This document shows, in pieces, positions 24,736 through 37,593 of a stretch of 64,000 nucleotides of DNA. The DNA comes from Sarcocystis neurona. Its lineage: Eukaryota > Apicomplexa > Conoidasida > Eucoccidiorida > Sarcocystidae. Position 1 is the first letter of the stretch. Every line of letters begins with the position of its first letter. The DNA lies in the NCBI GenBank assembly GCA_000727475.1, contig KL647293.1, forward strand, positions 2,120,588 through 2,184,587, given 5' to 3'. The notes beneath the pieces are model-generated. The model saw nothing but the letters and a program-made list of their open reading frames with translations, was not told where the DNA came from and ran no database searches. Both the position numbers and the translations under genes were made by a program.

Positions 24736-27700
24736 TTAGAACTGTTTCACCTTCACCTCAAACTTCATTCCTGCCTTGCGCAAGCGGTCGACAAGTACGA
24801 GGCCGACTCCTGAGGCAGGGGTGCAGACGCCGCACAACTCGAAACAGTCTTCTATGTGCAGCGCTATGGCCAAACCTGTCTCGACAAGCATTTTTCCGGT
24901 CTCTTTGTACCCCGGATCCCCAGAAGCAGATCCCATGGTAACAGTGATGACAGTCTCCCGATCGTGGCAGTGAGGCGGTTTGTAAAATCTTCTCTCTTGT
25001 TCCTTTTCAGCTTCTTCTTCGTCGTCATCTACAGGCACACAGAAGACGGGTGTTTTCTTCTCGTCCGACGGATACACCCTCCCTACTGTTTTTATCTGAA
25101 AATGGCCTTTGTCGAGAAACTGCCGAGGAGGGCCCTCACCTGAAACAAGAAATGTCACACGCGTTCTCTTTCAGTAGGGGCCTGTTTTTCAAATATGTGT
25201 ATACATTCGAGGTGACCAGCCTCCTACCATGTGCGCGAGGGACGGCGTACCTCCCCTAAATGTTCTCGCAAAAAGTATGCACACAGAAAGAGAGGGCGCT
25301 TCAAACACTGTTATAAAACAATTTTCTTCACCGGTTAGACGTGGAGGGAGCATCAGACTACTACTGAGGACTAAAATTGTCGTCACTACATTGTAATTTT
25401 CTCGTGTAACTGGAAGCATGTTGCTATGCTTGTAGTTGGTTACGCGGTGGGCCATCAGAAACTTACAATACGCTTCACCCAAGCGGATCCGTGGTGTGGA
25501 TCAGCAGTAAACCTGCGCGTTACGTAGCCTCACCAGCGCGCATGGACTGGTGTCAAACATTTTCTTCTATGTAACCAGATTCCACAGTGTCAGGATTAAA
25601 TCTTTTCTGGCCTTACATACTCTCACGCAGTATGCATGCTGCGCTGCACCAGTACTGAGAGGCCCAGCAAGGCAGACATTCTTGAGACGGACTGTCAACG
25701 TACGCGCAGTACAGTAAAAAGCAACCAGGTTCCCTGAAAAGATTGCCCTTAGAATGCGCACAGTGAGCAGTCTGTGAGACTAAGCTGAGAGCCTGTTTGA
25801 TGTTTACTTCGTCCAGTTGGCCTCATCTGCTACGGAAATGGTACTGGTTGCAGGCCTGCGGGTGATTGGAGAGCTTCCGCAAGAGTAGTACTTCAAGGCT
25901 CGTGGAACGTACGAGTGAACAACGGAACGCGAAGGGTTCAACATGCCTTACAGTCACGTTTGTTTTATCTTTAGAATTGTCGACTCTGCGTATGCTTGCG
26001 CAGGCGTGCGTGCATACGAGATGTGAGCATACACACATATGTGTGTATATATGCCTGTATACGAGATGCACTGCGCACGAGTTTATTGAACATGAATGTC
26101 TTAAATAAGCACCCGTGTGCCACTGTATGTCCTTGTGTGAAAAAGAGACGCGCTGATACAGACTGGGTTTCCCTAGCGGCAAATCTGATACATTTTAGAC
26201 GGAGCGAGCACCCCACCATAAAAGACACCTGCGCACCTGGTGAGAGACGCATGGCGGAATATCCTGTCCGACCTGCTCAAACGTATAGACTGTTTCTGAA
26301 CATATGCGGCAACCTTGTCGGTGGTTGGTATCCGTACCGTGCGCCTAAGCTGGCATGAAGGACGCATCGGCTACGTTGGAAGGCGTAATTATAAGCGTGT
26401 GTGGCCCTAACTGGATCGATACGTAATGAACTGTATCACTGCTTCACACGCGTACCGTGTGCCAGCATCACGTAAGTAGGGAAGCCAGAAGTCACACACC
26501 TGTGTGTACAACTGTCTACGTGTATTACACATTACAGAGGCGAACACGCTTAAGGCAGTCCTCGGGTCCATCGGCCTCCTAATTTCCGCATTGTACATTT
26601 ATAAATGACCTCTAATTGTGAGGGAAAGAATTATCAGGTCGTCAGTGAGAGAAGAAGACCAAGGGGCATCACGAAAATATACACCTACGCTGATGAAACG
26701 GATGTGGCGTGCACTCTGGAATTTCTGCATGCTGTAGTCTCTAGGGGAAAGTTTGTAAAGCGGCATACACGCGAACATCTGCTCATTCTCCTAATGTGTC
26801 AGTAAAGCGCGTACACGCGTGTGGCGTCCGCGTATGTATAGCTTGTAGGCGCACTGGTCTGTCGTAACAGTCTACCATTTACGTACATGTAATTATTTAT
26901 ACCTTACTCGACGCCACAGAAATTTATGCATTTGCAAGTATCGCCACCCAAATTTACGCAGTTGCAACTACTTTTTCTCGTACAAGCGACGCAGGCCTCG
27001 GCGGCCTCCCTTGCGGAAGACGACGCCAAAGTGTTACATGGTTGGTCTGCAGAAAACAGGGGAAAACGGCAGCCTCGAAGTTCCTGCCCTGGATTTGCCC
27101 TTCTGTAGTTCCAACTCTTTCTCCTCAGTGCGTCTTCCTGTTTACTTCAAGCAAAGTCGTTTGTCTGCCTTTAGATTCTACTATTGAGATGTGTGTGCAT
27201 CCACGTGTGTGTATGTGTCTGCCTTTCTGCACCACAGACTGTTTCACATGTAAATTAACTCCTGGTCGCGCACGGGATGATGTGTAAAGCTTTACCTGGG
27301 CGTGGGAAGATATGCAAGGCTGTGAGTGCGGCGCGGCAGAAGGAGGAGGTGACGAGGAACATAAGTATGAAAGTGATGAGAGAAACAACCGAAGCAGTTA
27401 GTACATCGTATCCAAGCGCGACGCACTCGCTGTAGTGGAAAAAGGACGAGTCTGTCCAGAAGGGCGAAAAAGTGTCTAGGGCAGAAACAGCAGGCGAACA
27501 AGATGTGCGTCGAGCAGTAGCTGCAGGTGCAGGAGGAGGAAAGGGCGGTGGTGCACGAGTCCCAGCAGCAGCACTCGTAGCAGTAGCGGAAACCGCAGTA
27601 GCCGAGTCTGGCTGCGTAGACCTGCGCTGAGCAGGAGAGGCAGCCGAAACACGCCAAGGTGCAGACGGGAGGACAGAAGGAGAGAAAAAAACTGATTTTT

Positions 27701-30700
27701 CAGACAAGGGAGATGCTGGAGAGGAAGGCAGAGAACGATTCCTGCGACGTCGACACGACGCGGGGGAGAACGAGGGCGAGTGACGAAACGACGGGGAGTT
27801 GGACGCAGAAGAAGAAATGTGGGATCTTGAGGGAGTGCACTTGGAAGAGGACGAAAAAGAAGCTTTAGAAGATGAAAGGTCACGAGAGCCGGGGGAGCCT
27901 GCAGGGGATACACTGAAAAGAGGCGACGAAGTCGAAGTGCCGCGCCAAGAAGAAGACTCGAACGTTGCATTTTCTGTCTTTTCTTGCTGCGCAGTAGGTT
28001 CATTGACACCGTCTTCGTTACGACGTGTTTTCATCGCTTTCTGCGGAGAACGTGCGTTTCTTCGGGGTTCCTGTCGGGCGTAGAGGCCTAGCAGAACAGA
28101 GGATAGGCTGCGAGAGCACAGAATACCCAAGAACAAAGGCATCATCGCGTAGTGATTGATCCGTGGGGATTTCTGCAATCAAGCCGAACACTGTTCCTCT
28201 ACAGGACAACGACGGCAAAAGTGACCCCACATTCATCCCTGGCGCTAGCGGAGGTGCTGCTGACGCGCCAGGACGATTACTGCCGGACAGGTAATCACAG
28301 CAGCGTCGTGTTTCGCTACATGCCTGCACGGACAAGATGTTCTCAGTGCTCACGTGGCACAGCAGTCCTTTCTCAGACGCGTGTAGATGCTGTCGCTACT
28401 GGCGCACCAGAGACAAAACGTCCGTCTGTTGATAGGACATTGCACTGTTACGTAGCCAGTGACATAAGAAGACTTCTCTCTCTGCAAAAATGACGGTAGG
28501 CCACGACCACTACTGCATGGCCATATTTTACAAATGCGAATATTCAGCTTGTACCTCCTTCTTTTGCCCCGTACGCAATGCTAGACTCACTTTCCCTTTC
28601 GGTGTAGACTCTCCAGCAGCTGAGTCGTTCGTGGCTTCTTAAATCTCCTTCCTGCTCAGCCCTATCTCGCCGCAGCATCGTCCCCCTTTTGCGATGAGAG
28701 CAAATACAAAGCAGGCCACTTCATTTACCCCTGCACACCAGTTTTGCTACCACTACCTTTAGTACTACACGTTCAACGACACTTGTTGCTGACACTAATA
28801 TTACTAAGTCCAGTATTACTCGTCCTACTACTACAACACTATACCTATCGAACAGACGCCTACAACAGAACGGACGCTCCACGGTCGATAAAAGTTCTTG
28901 TTACGCGTGCCCTATTTACCTTACGTGCATCTGAGAGGTGCGCCGGAGGACTCTTCAGGAGACGGTGGACACCACAACGCGCAAAATACGGCAACTCACC
29001 TGCAGATTGAGTTTAAGCCACTACCGGTGCCGGATAGATATATGAAGTTCGTTGGTAAATCACAAGAGCTGCCACTATTTTCTACTCCTCCGGGTACTGA
29101 TACCAAGCGGTCTAACAGCATTCTACATTCCTAAAGGCGTCCCCCTTCACGTCCACGTGCCACAAGCGTACAAATGTACGCATAACCGTGTACCTTTATA
29201 CGGCTGGACATATTGATTTGGTAGTGAACATTCGTCGCCTATATACACGTGGACACGTACATAGATACGTATGTCAGAATGAAAATGTACAGCTTCGTCT
29301 TGATTAGGAGTGTTTCTCCAGGTGAATATGAGCTGTTCCACAATGCAAATAAACACGTGTACGCAGAAGTGTATGCACTTGCAATGTTGTTCTGTCCATT
29401 ATATACCTGATACGTCCGCCAAAGACGAATGTACGGCAGAGGGCATTTTTTCCTTACCGAACGACATTTTCGTTTAGGGGCGCCAAGACGTTGTATGCGC
29501 AGTAGCCGAAGTCTTCGTCGTGCTTCGCCAAAAATCTACGCAGAAGCCAGAGCAGGCGTCACGCATATATCCACATTCGCGAATGTTCTACAATACCTCT
29601 TCCACAAATGAAAGACACTCATGCCTTTTTAGGCACTCAAGTGGAAAGATGCTGCTGTACGAATACCTGCTGCACCTCTTCTAAACGCTAAAACGAAAAA
29701 TGCATGCCCCAAGTACAGCACGCATACGCAGACCAGCATTCTGTCGGCAACGGATGTTCGTACTTCAACCTTGCAGACCCTGCGGCAAGAGCTGCACTTG
29801 TCCACACGGGTCCAAAAGCAGATGTTCACACATTCAAATATACAAGTGTTTATAGCAAATAGCAGCCAGCCACTGGTATACGCGTCTGTAAGCCTGTACG
29901 TGTGCAGCAATAGGCGCAGAAATACGCATACACGTCTGGACAGATACGCGTGTCTCTGCAGGGCTTGAGAAGTGAATCCACCTGAGCAAATTTTGCTCTG
30001 CATTCCCTGCTTTTACAAGACCGTACGCGCAAGCAGCTGAGAAAAGAGAGGTCCCACCCTTGTCCGTGCGTGAAGACACATGCTGGCACTACGTCGTAAT
30101 CGTCACTCCCACGGGTGAACACAGATCAATCTCTTCGCTCGTGTATAGGCGCGCGCACACGGAGGCGTGTGCATATATGCAGAGAGAGAGAGAGACAGGA
30201 AGTAAGAGCAAGAAACAGGTAGACAGATGATACCTACAGGCACGGGATTTGCTTCTGTGCGCGCGCTTGCGTACACATACACGCGTACTACTGGGGTCCT
30301 TAGACTTGTATGCCAACATGCAACTGCACACATGTATACATATGAGTATCCACGCTTACGGAGGCTCAAGCCGCTAGCGCCCCACCCTGGAGTTTGGTCG
30401 AGCTGAGCCGTTTCTTCGGAATCGGCAATTTTACAGGAATAGACTACCGTGCCAACGCGCGATGCACAGAGTATGCGTAGCTTCATCTATGCATGTATAT
30501 ATATATGCATATCCCTGTGTGTAACGTTGAGACAAATGCTACTCAGGTGAGTCAAATGAACTGCGATCTTTGCCACACTCGTTAGACTGTCACTGACGTG
30601 CGAGTGCGTACGACTCACACACACGTATAGAGAGAGCGGAGACTGCTACATGTAAAAATTGCGCTAAGATGTGTAAAACATGTGTACGCATGTGTGGACA

Positions 30701-33700
30701 CCTATAACAAGTCCTTTACAAAAAAGCGCAGCATACGTACGCATACGCACCTACGAGCGCATGGTGCTGGTATACGAGCTCTGGGTCCCAGAAGCACCTG
30801 AGATACGTCTACTGGCGCACATCTACGTGTGTACAGATGTGTCGACTTGGGTTTGCAAGAAGACAAGAGGTTTGATACTCACAACTGCGGTCTGATATAC
30901 GGTAGCAATTCCTCTTCAGACGGTGGAGAAGGGCTGGCGTATTTGACGAGAAAAAAAGGATCGAAGACAGCGCCCTCTTCAAATATGTGTCCGAGCCCCA
31001 TCACGGAGCCGCCCGAAAAGCCCCCAAAGCAGTCCGTTACTGCAGTTCTGATCTGGGGAGATACAGCAAGAACATCACTCCTCATGTTACGAATCATTTC
31101 GTTCTTCTTCAGCATTACTACTTTGGAACTTCCACGCAGGTGTAGCCTATCCAGCAGTCGCTGCAAGTGAAGCTGCTGGGTGGCCCTCTTTCCCCCGGCA
31201 AGTACCTGCTAACTTGTACGCATACGCTCGCACCGTGCATATTAACGTGAGCAGCAGGTCTCCCGCCACCAGGAACCTGCCTCACGAAAGGGGTTCCTGA
31301 GACGCCCTTCCCCAACTGCTGAGACGCAGGAAATCTTGCGTTCAAAAAAAGGTAGCTGTTTTCACCGCTGAGACACAGACACCTGCGGACACGTGTGATC
31401 GTACGAATATATGCGTTCGGTGTACGCACACTCGTATACGGATGAATGTGCACAACAGGAAAGGCGCGTCAGGGCGCACTGTAGGCATGTGTACTCGCTT
31501 GCCACTCCCTGCGTGGGTGCCAACGAAAGTCGCGCACCTCGGAGTTACAGATCCTCATGTACATACATACAAATATCTGTGTAGTGGTGCGGGAGACCGC
31601 AGGCAGCAGAGAAATACAATACGCACACGTGTACGTGTACAAGGGTAAAACAGTACATGCGACGTCTGCAGCCGCCAACACCAATCCTGAGGACCCAGGC
31701 ACATACTGCAGCACGTACCTGCCGCTGTCCTCAGCAATTCAGTCACGCGGACGCAACGCGGCAAGGCAAGAAACAGGCCACTAGGATAAGCGAGGCAAAA
31801 GAAGCGCTCACGCATACACCGCATGCAAAACGGCTTGCATACTGCGCCTCTGGACAAACTTTCGACTCTTCGCACACACCTTGAGACACACGACTGCTGG
31901 TGTGGTGGTACGAGGGAATGCGTCGCGGCAGTGGGAGAGGTGTTTGCTACCTCCCTCTCTGCAGCTGCCAATATCCCTGTATACATACTTACGCACATAT
32001 AAAGGCAAACATTTGTATGTTGAGGCACACCCTTTTGTTGCCTCTCAAGATAGCTGAAAAAAAAGAAAATCTCTTTCCTCCTTGACGCACGCAGAACAAC
32101 ACACAGCATCGTGCGTTCACGTGTACGGCGTTGCCGCCTGTACCTCGTCGTGCCAAAAAATCCTACTGAGAAATCTCGACGTGCACCACCAGTAAAGACG
32201 CCGTTACTCTCAACAAAAGCTTATCCCTCATCATCTTTTCCACCTGGTGACCGCCTCCGCAGTGGTGCACCTTTACCGTCTCCGCCACTCACGAACCTAA
32301 GTTGCTGCGCGCTCTGCCCGCATTTTCTTGTCGGTCTGCAGGAAACTTTACAGCTACTCGCTACTCCACTGGCACCCACATGTGTACGAATAAAACTTAC
32401 CTTCATTTCGACTTCTTCGTAAAGCCCGTGCAAAACAATGTAGTCACTCGCATCTTATAGAAGAGTGCTCCCTTCTGTCGTTCACAGCTAGAGAGACAGA
32501 TACGTCACTTGTTGCTCACTTCCGGCCCACGTGCTCGCAAGGCATACTTTTCTGTACGCTTTTGTAACTTTTCGGAATATACTTCACACCCGTGTATGCC
32601 TCGGCAGACACGTGTCATCACCTTGTACTTCTTTGCTCCGACACACATTGCAAGGATCACGCATGTAGTCATCCAGCACGCTTTCCGCTGCTCGTGCTCC
32701 ACTCCGTCTGTTCTGACCTCGTGACATGGTATCCCGCGCATCCGTAGGGCCTCGCGCTGCGTCATGAGAACGGTTAAATCACTCGGCAGTGACCCGGCTC
32801 CGCAGAAGAAAAGTAATTTCAAATTCCTTTCTGCAGCTGCTGCGCTGTACTTCGCAGCCATATCTGCCACGTACGAGACCTCTACACGGCGTGCACATAG
32901 CGGAAAAGGAAGCAAGAGACAACGGGAAGACAGACAGACGCAGGTTAAAGGCTGACATCAGGGAAGGACACGTACCGAGTATAAAACAGAAAGCCGACCC
33001 CACGTGGGACACACAGTACAAGAAGCGAGAAGAGGGGTAGTTGAACGACGCAGCAGGCGGAGCAGAAAAGCGAGACGGAGACACAGAAATAGTCCGAAGG
33101 CCCGACTTGTGCAACAAAACCGGAAAAAGTCCTAGGCAACACAAAGTAGGGAAGTTCAGTTCTCCCTAGGATGGGCATAAGAGGGGCCGAGAAAAGAATA
33201 GCGAAGAGAGAGTAAACCAGCTTAAATACCGGCAAGACAAACAACTCCATTTCAGCAAGGCACGAGAAAAGAAGCACTTCAGACACGCACCCTCGACACT
33301 TCCCTTTCCTTTTATCAGAGAAGAGCTTCCTCTATCAGTCGCTAAAAACTTACTATCCGATGCTTGTTTTGCTGAATATCATCCATGTGAAACTCTCGCC
33401 GCTGTAGAAAGCGTGCGCAACCGAAGGATTGCCATCCCATCTTTGTAGGTACGCTTGTCGCTGGTGTTTTCTACGATTTCAGCGTTAAACAAGATGGGCA
33501 CTTCGCACGTTGTCTACGAGTGTGTGGTAAGAGCGCGTCTAGGTGACATGTGTGCCCATACGCAAATGTATACGCATATTACTATTCGCTTGTGCACGTG
33601 TACGTAGAACGTTGTTCTTTTGTGAATATGTCTGTGTGTGCATTCAACAGCGTACGTATACACGTCTATGCTTAGGCGCGTATACACGGCTGCGGACCTC

Positions 33701-36700
33701 CGTTTGCAGTACCTCCGTGAGGCTTCTGCTTGGTGTGCTTCATAAAAAGCCGTGTCGAAGTCGCATGTGTACAAGATATGTACTGAACTTGGGGACTTCC
33801 CACGTGTCGGCGTTCCCACACTACACGAACAGGACACAGAGACATTTGGACGTCGCGGTAACTTCGCGTGCGGTGGTCTCAAAGAGTCACCAAAGGACTA
33901 CCACTCTGAAAGGTAGCCGTATGGGTCTGGTAGACGAAAAGGAGGATACACACATATATGAGTGGCCGTTTTAAAAAATATAAATATGCGTGTATATATA
34001 TATATATATGTATAGCGCATCGTAGGTGTATGTATCCGTGTATAAAAGTGCTTTTTCCTTTGAATGTGTAGTTCATCTTACCTCAAATGTACCTCGTCCA
34101 GCACACCACGGTACTCATATGCTGTGCGTTCCTGCTTTTGCTAAGGCGGTAGCCGAGCAGGCAACTGTCTGACAATTTTTCAACCTGTATGCAACTGTGG
34201 GATATGCAGTATTCTTTCGAATCTGAGGACGCTTCCTACTAAGGTTTTATAGAATACAGACATCGTGATCGCTGTTTCTGTGTGTCCGCACACTGCTGAC
34301 GGCCGTCCAGCATTAAACTGTATGTCTGCTTTCGGAAGGCGAACGGGGTTTCTAGGTTTGGACTACTTGGACGAGTTTACCAGCAGTGATGTCGCAGTAG
34401 TGAGTCCGTGCGGAGATGCAGGCTTTGACGATAGGTTCCCCGCAGAGCCTGTAAGGGCCGCAAGTGCTTAGCACAACTCGTCCTCTGCTGCAAAGTTTTT
34501 CCAGAGCTTCTTCGTCTCCTGGATTGACAGCAATCAAATCTATACGCATGCAGTGTCTTCCCAGTCGTTCCGCCAGCTGATATCTCAGATGTCGAAGTTT
34601 CGTCATCGACCGACCTGCTAGAGCAAACTTAATTCTCTCTCGTGCCGACGTCGCGTGTAAAGCAGTCGCCTCGAGGCAGCTGGCTGACTCAGACGAAGAA
34701 GACGGCGGCTTCATCAGAGCCAGGTCACAGGAGAGACAGCTGCAGGCTTTCAGTCGCTGAGAGCGAGTTCGTTTTCCGTTTTTCTCCATCTCTGTTCTTT
34801 GTCCAAGCGCATGCGACTGAGCGCCTATCCGACGCGGTCTAGCGGCGCTGTCGTCATTCTCTTCGGCAGAAGAGCTTCCCCTCCCCTCTTCTTCCTCGTT
34901 CCCACTCTCTTCGCCTGCTTCTTCTTTGCGTTGAGAAGTGACATCTTCTTTAGGACGGTAGTCCGCTAGACGGCTACATATTTCTTTGATTCCGCCGTTT
35001 CCTTTTTTTTTCCCTTTTTCTGCCCCCTTTCTTCTTTCCTCCGCTCCCTCCTCTGCTTCGCTTTCTCGCTCTTCTCGACAACCTGATTTTATGAACCTGG
35101 TGTCTTCACGTTGGCTTTTCCTCTTGCTATTCCCCTCTCCTCTCCCATGTCCTTCCTCTGCGCCTTTCTGTCCTGTCCTACTTTTGCCACCGTGCTTTCT
35201 AGGCACTGGTGACGCACTGCTGTCGCCATCTTGCTGTTCACGTCTCTCTGCCGTAGCCTTTTTATTTCTTATCCCTCCGTTCCTTCCATTTTCTCTCCTT
35301 CCCTCGTCCCCTCGTCCACGTGCAGTGCGCCGTACCTCTGCAGCGTCCCCGGTGCTGACTAATTTAGGCAGGTACATCCGGTTGTGTCTCCCGTTGTTGT
35401 CGCTCCTGTGAAGTGTCTCGATACTACAGGTGTTCTGCGCCAGATCCTTACTTTCTTTTTTATCATCAAAAAGATTTGCAAAGTCATTTTTGTCTATACA
35501 TTGCGAGTCACAAGTGTGGTCGCGGCTTCCTGCTTCCCTTAAACATGCGCATCGCGTGACGGCGTCTGCAACCGCCGTTGTCACGGGGGGGCTGCCTTCG
35601 CCCCGAGCAAAAATTTGCTCACTTTCAAGTCCCGAAACCGCCGAGTTGAAAGATAGTTCACTTCGTGGTTTGCACTCTGACGCGCGAATAGTAGCTTCTG
35701 CACCCAACACACGGTCGGGGCGAGAGAAGAGCTCGGGCCCAGGAATAAGGTCTTCAAAATCAGATTTTCTGGTCCCGCCGAACGAAGTTCCTCGTATGGG
35801 AGGAGTGACGCCAGGCTTGTGTTCTCCGGGGGTCAGCCCTGAGGGTAGGAAGCCCGAGGCGGGAGCGGATCTTGCTATGGGCTTGGCTGCGGAAGGTTCA
35901 CCATTTCCTTCTGCCCCTGGGCAAACGGGGGGAAAGGCTGAGCTTTTGAACGGATAAAGCGAAGGATCTTCATGTTTCATATAATAATGCGCGAGATACT
36001 CTGCTGCAAACCTGATTCCGCCAGACAGACAGTTGGAATCAAAACCCTGCAGCGTGAAAATGCCGCCGACTCCCCTTTCTGCCGCGGCTGGGCAGATTTT
36101 CCTTCTGTCTGGGGAGACAGCTCTACCAGAGGACGTCTGACCTCATGCGCGTGTGTACATGCAGATATGTGTATATAGTGGAGATGAGTCTAGACGCGGA
36201 GAACGTCTAGAAGACAGTAGGCATACACGTATATAGTGGAGATGAGTGTAGACGAGGTAAACGTCCAGAGGACAGCAGGCTTGCGCGTCTTGCGCGGCGC
36301 AACCAGTTACATTTCAGGTGTAGAGAGATGCGTAGTCGTCCGCACACTTGTGTACGCGACGGCTACACAACAGCGGGTATACCAGCAACAGGAGGGTGCT
36401 GGTCTGCTCCGAATGCATGGTTTTTATAAGTGTCGTAAGAAAATCTTCCCCGTGTGCTAGTTTGCCCGTGTGAATCTCCACAGCTGCACAGCTACGTTAT
36501 CCAAATTGAAATGTACGCACGACAGGCCTGTGCTACCACACATATGCTGGGCCTGCGTAACTGCACACATACTCTCGAATCCTTCACGCCTACAAAATTA
36601 TTTCTTTTCCTCGTCTATAAATGCAGTGCAGCAAACCATCTGCGGACGAAGTCTCCTTGTGCCTGGTATGCATTCGTTTCCCTGGTGCTTCTTTGTTCTC

Positions 36701-37593
36701 ATCTAAGCTCCACGTTACCCAGAACCGCGTGAATGAAGTGCAGATGGGAGGACGCACACTCAAGATAGCTGTTCGCCCGTAAACCGTTTCGATAGAGGGG
36801 GTCACAATGTAGTAAGCGTCCGCACAGCCGGCAGTTTTGTGTGCACGTGGGTTGACGTGATTCAGAGGGACACATATGGCAACTCTCAGCGCGGCTCGAA
36901 AACTTGCTCTAACCCCTCTTCCCTCGCTTTACACACTCGAATATACGATAGCAAAGTACTGAACGCAGCAGACCTTGTTCAGCTGTGCAAGTGGATATTT
37001 GGTACTCGCTGCGTCTGACTTACACATCTGGCACATTCGTGCTGCGGCTGACACGCATGCTCCTCCTTTATCAAAAAAGTGACCTGTATGAAATGCAAGA
37101 AGACGGCCCTTAACGACGATGAACAGGCACAGGCAATGACGGCACTGTACACCTTACACCTGTCGGAGCCACTACGGCAAAGCTAACCACGAGCTCTTCT
37201 CTTTGCGGTGACCACAAGGTAACCAGCTGTCCTTGCTGACACCAGGAGTGCAGTTTGCTGTATGCGGCACGTTTTAGACACGGATACAGTCTTCCGCCGC
37301 ACACGTCTCACTGCGAATGCGCAACGTTGTGTACCGCAAAGACAGAAGATTTTGTGATTTCATCACGTTGAGAGATGTAGTTTGGTTGACCCTCGATCCT
37401 CTTACCGGCCGGCAAAGCCTGTGGCTCCCCAAAGAATCAGATGGTACTCTCTCTCTTCATCAAGGAAAATTTTCCGGCATTTAACCTTCCTTCCGTCTTG
37501 CTTCTCTTTGGCGCTTTGCTCATACTGGCAGGGGCCACCGTCTGAAAACTGTCTCCCTGCTTCGCTCGGACCACCTTTTTCAAGCGGCTTCAT
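24736..37593 (-). CDS. saccharopine dehydrogenase-like oxidoreductase (SCCPDH family)
   Basis: Homologue of the SCCPDH family, membrane-associated proteins with an N-terminal NAD(P)-binding Rossmann fold and unknown substrate. Exons in transcript order: 37406-37593, 34381-36011, 32718-32881, 30883-31052, an unresolved part, 27296-28172 and 24736-25139 (stop TAA). Most junctions agree in phase. Family marks: nucleotide loop LILWGATGFAGR; FALAGRS; VVLSTCGPYRLCGEPIVKAC followed by YCDITAE; FFCGAGSLPSDL; CFGGFSGGSVMGLGHIF; hydrophobic segment LTASVVSLITFILMFLV; and the C-terminal GDPGYKETGKM and GVCTPASGVG. The start is placed at the ATG at 37593; further upstream exons cannot be excluded. The product is about 1,140 residues or more, against roughly 430 for the animal protein; two large insertions account for the excess. 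Exon 30883 leaves in phase 2 while exon 28172 enters in phase 0, so at least one exon between them is missing. Identity is secure; exact exon edges are less so. Confidence 0.9.
25140..27295. other. last intron of SCCPDH
   Basis: Donor GTAAAG follows CCAG at 27296 and the acceptor TTGTTTCAG ends at 25140; the phase (1) matches on both sides. No other gene is needed here. A 66-codon ATG frame on the plus strand (26605-26805) is isolated. Confidence 0.7.
27440..28080 (-). other. Ser/Pro/Ala-rich insertion in SCCPDH
   Basis: In exon 27296-28172, about 215 residues dominated by Ser, Pro and Ala (for example SSSKASFSSSSKCTPSRS and PPPFPPPAPAATA) separate MMPLFLGILCSR from the hydrophobic segment that follows YDVLTASVV. 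These flanks are adjacent in ordinary family members. The insert also has an Arg patch, CRRRRN. Confidence 0.7.
28173..30882. other. SCCPDH interval with missing exon(s)
   Basis: A donor GTGAGT closes the exon at 30883 in phase 2 and an acceptor TTGCAG opens the next recognised exon at 28172 in phase 0. A 21-base microexon candidate at 29000-29020 (minus, WLKLNLQ) has a very strong donor, CTGCAG/GTGAGTTG, and joins the 28172 exon in phase. The exon linking it to 30883 was not found. Confidence 0.4.
30181..30195. repeat. (GA)n run
   Basis: Short perfect AG dinucleotide run inside an SCCPDH intron. Confidence 0.85.
34628..35970 (-). other. about 440-residue low-complexity insertion in the SCCPDH Rossmann fold
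   Basis: Within exon 34381-36011 the conserved fold is interrupted just after the first helix (FAAEYLAHYYMK) and resumes at FALAGRS. The insert is rich in Ser, Gly, Glu, Arg and Lys, with charged runs such as RKGAEKGKKKGNGG and EEEGRGSSSAEEND. It stays in frame through the exon, so it is probably translated as a disordered loop, not spliced out. Confidence 0.75.
36171..36286. repeat. 58-bp direct tandem duplication
   Basis: Two adjacent copies begin GTATATAGTGGAGATGAGT at 36171 and 36229, continue TAGACG...AACGTC and end GACAG-AGGC. It lies in the first SCCPDH intron. Confidence 0.8.

Noticed and set aside
26605..26805. 66-codon ATG frame on the plus strand
   Set aside because: Isolated in an SCCPDH intron, no splice partner, no recognisable domain; length compatible with chance.
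30103..30486. Minus-strand stretch with strong GTAAGC donor (reads DQTPGWGASGLSLR)
   Set aside because: Considered as the missing SCCPDH exon, but no acceptor gives the required phase 2 entry and its exit phase does not match the next exon.
34986..35411. Pro/Ser/Leu-rich plus-strand frame
   Set aside because: Antisense of the charged insertion in the SCCPDH exon, whose frame is anchored by conserved motifs on both sides.
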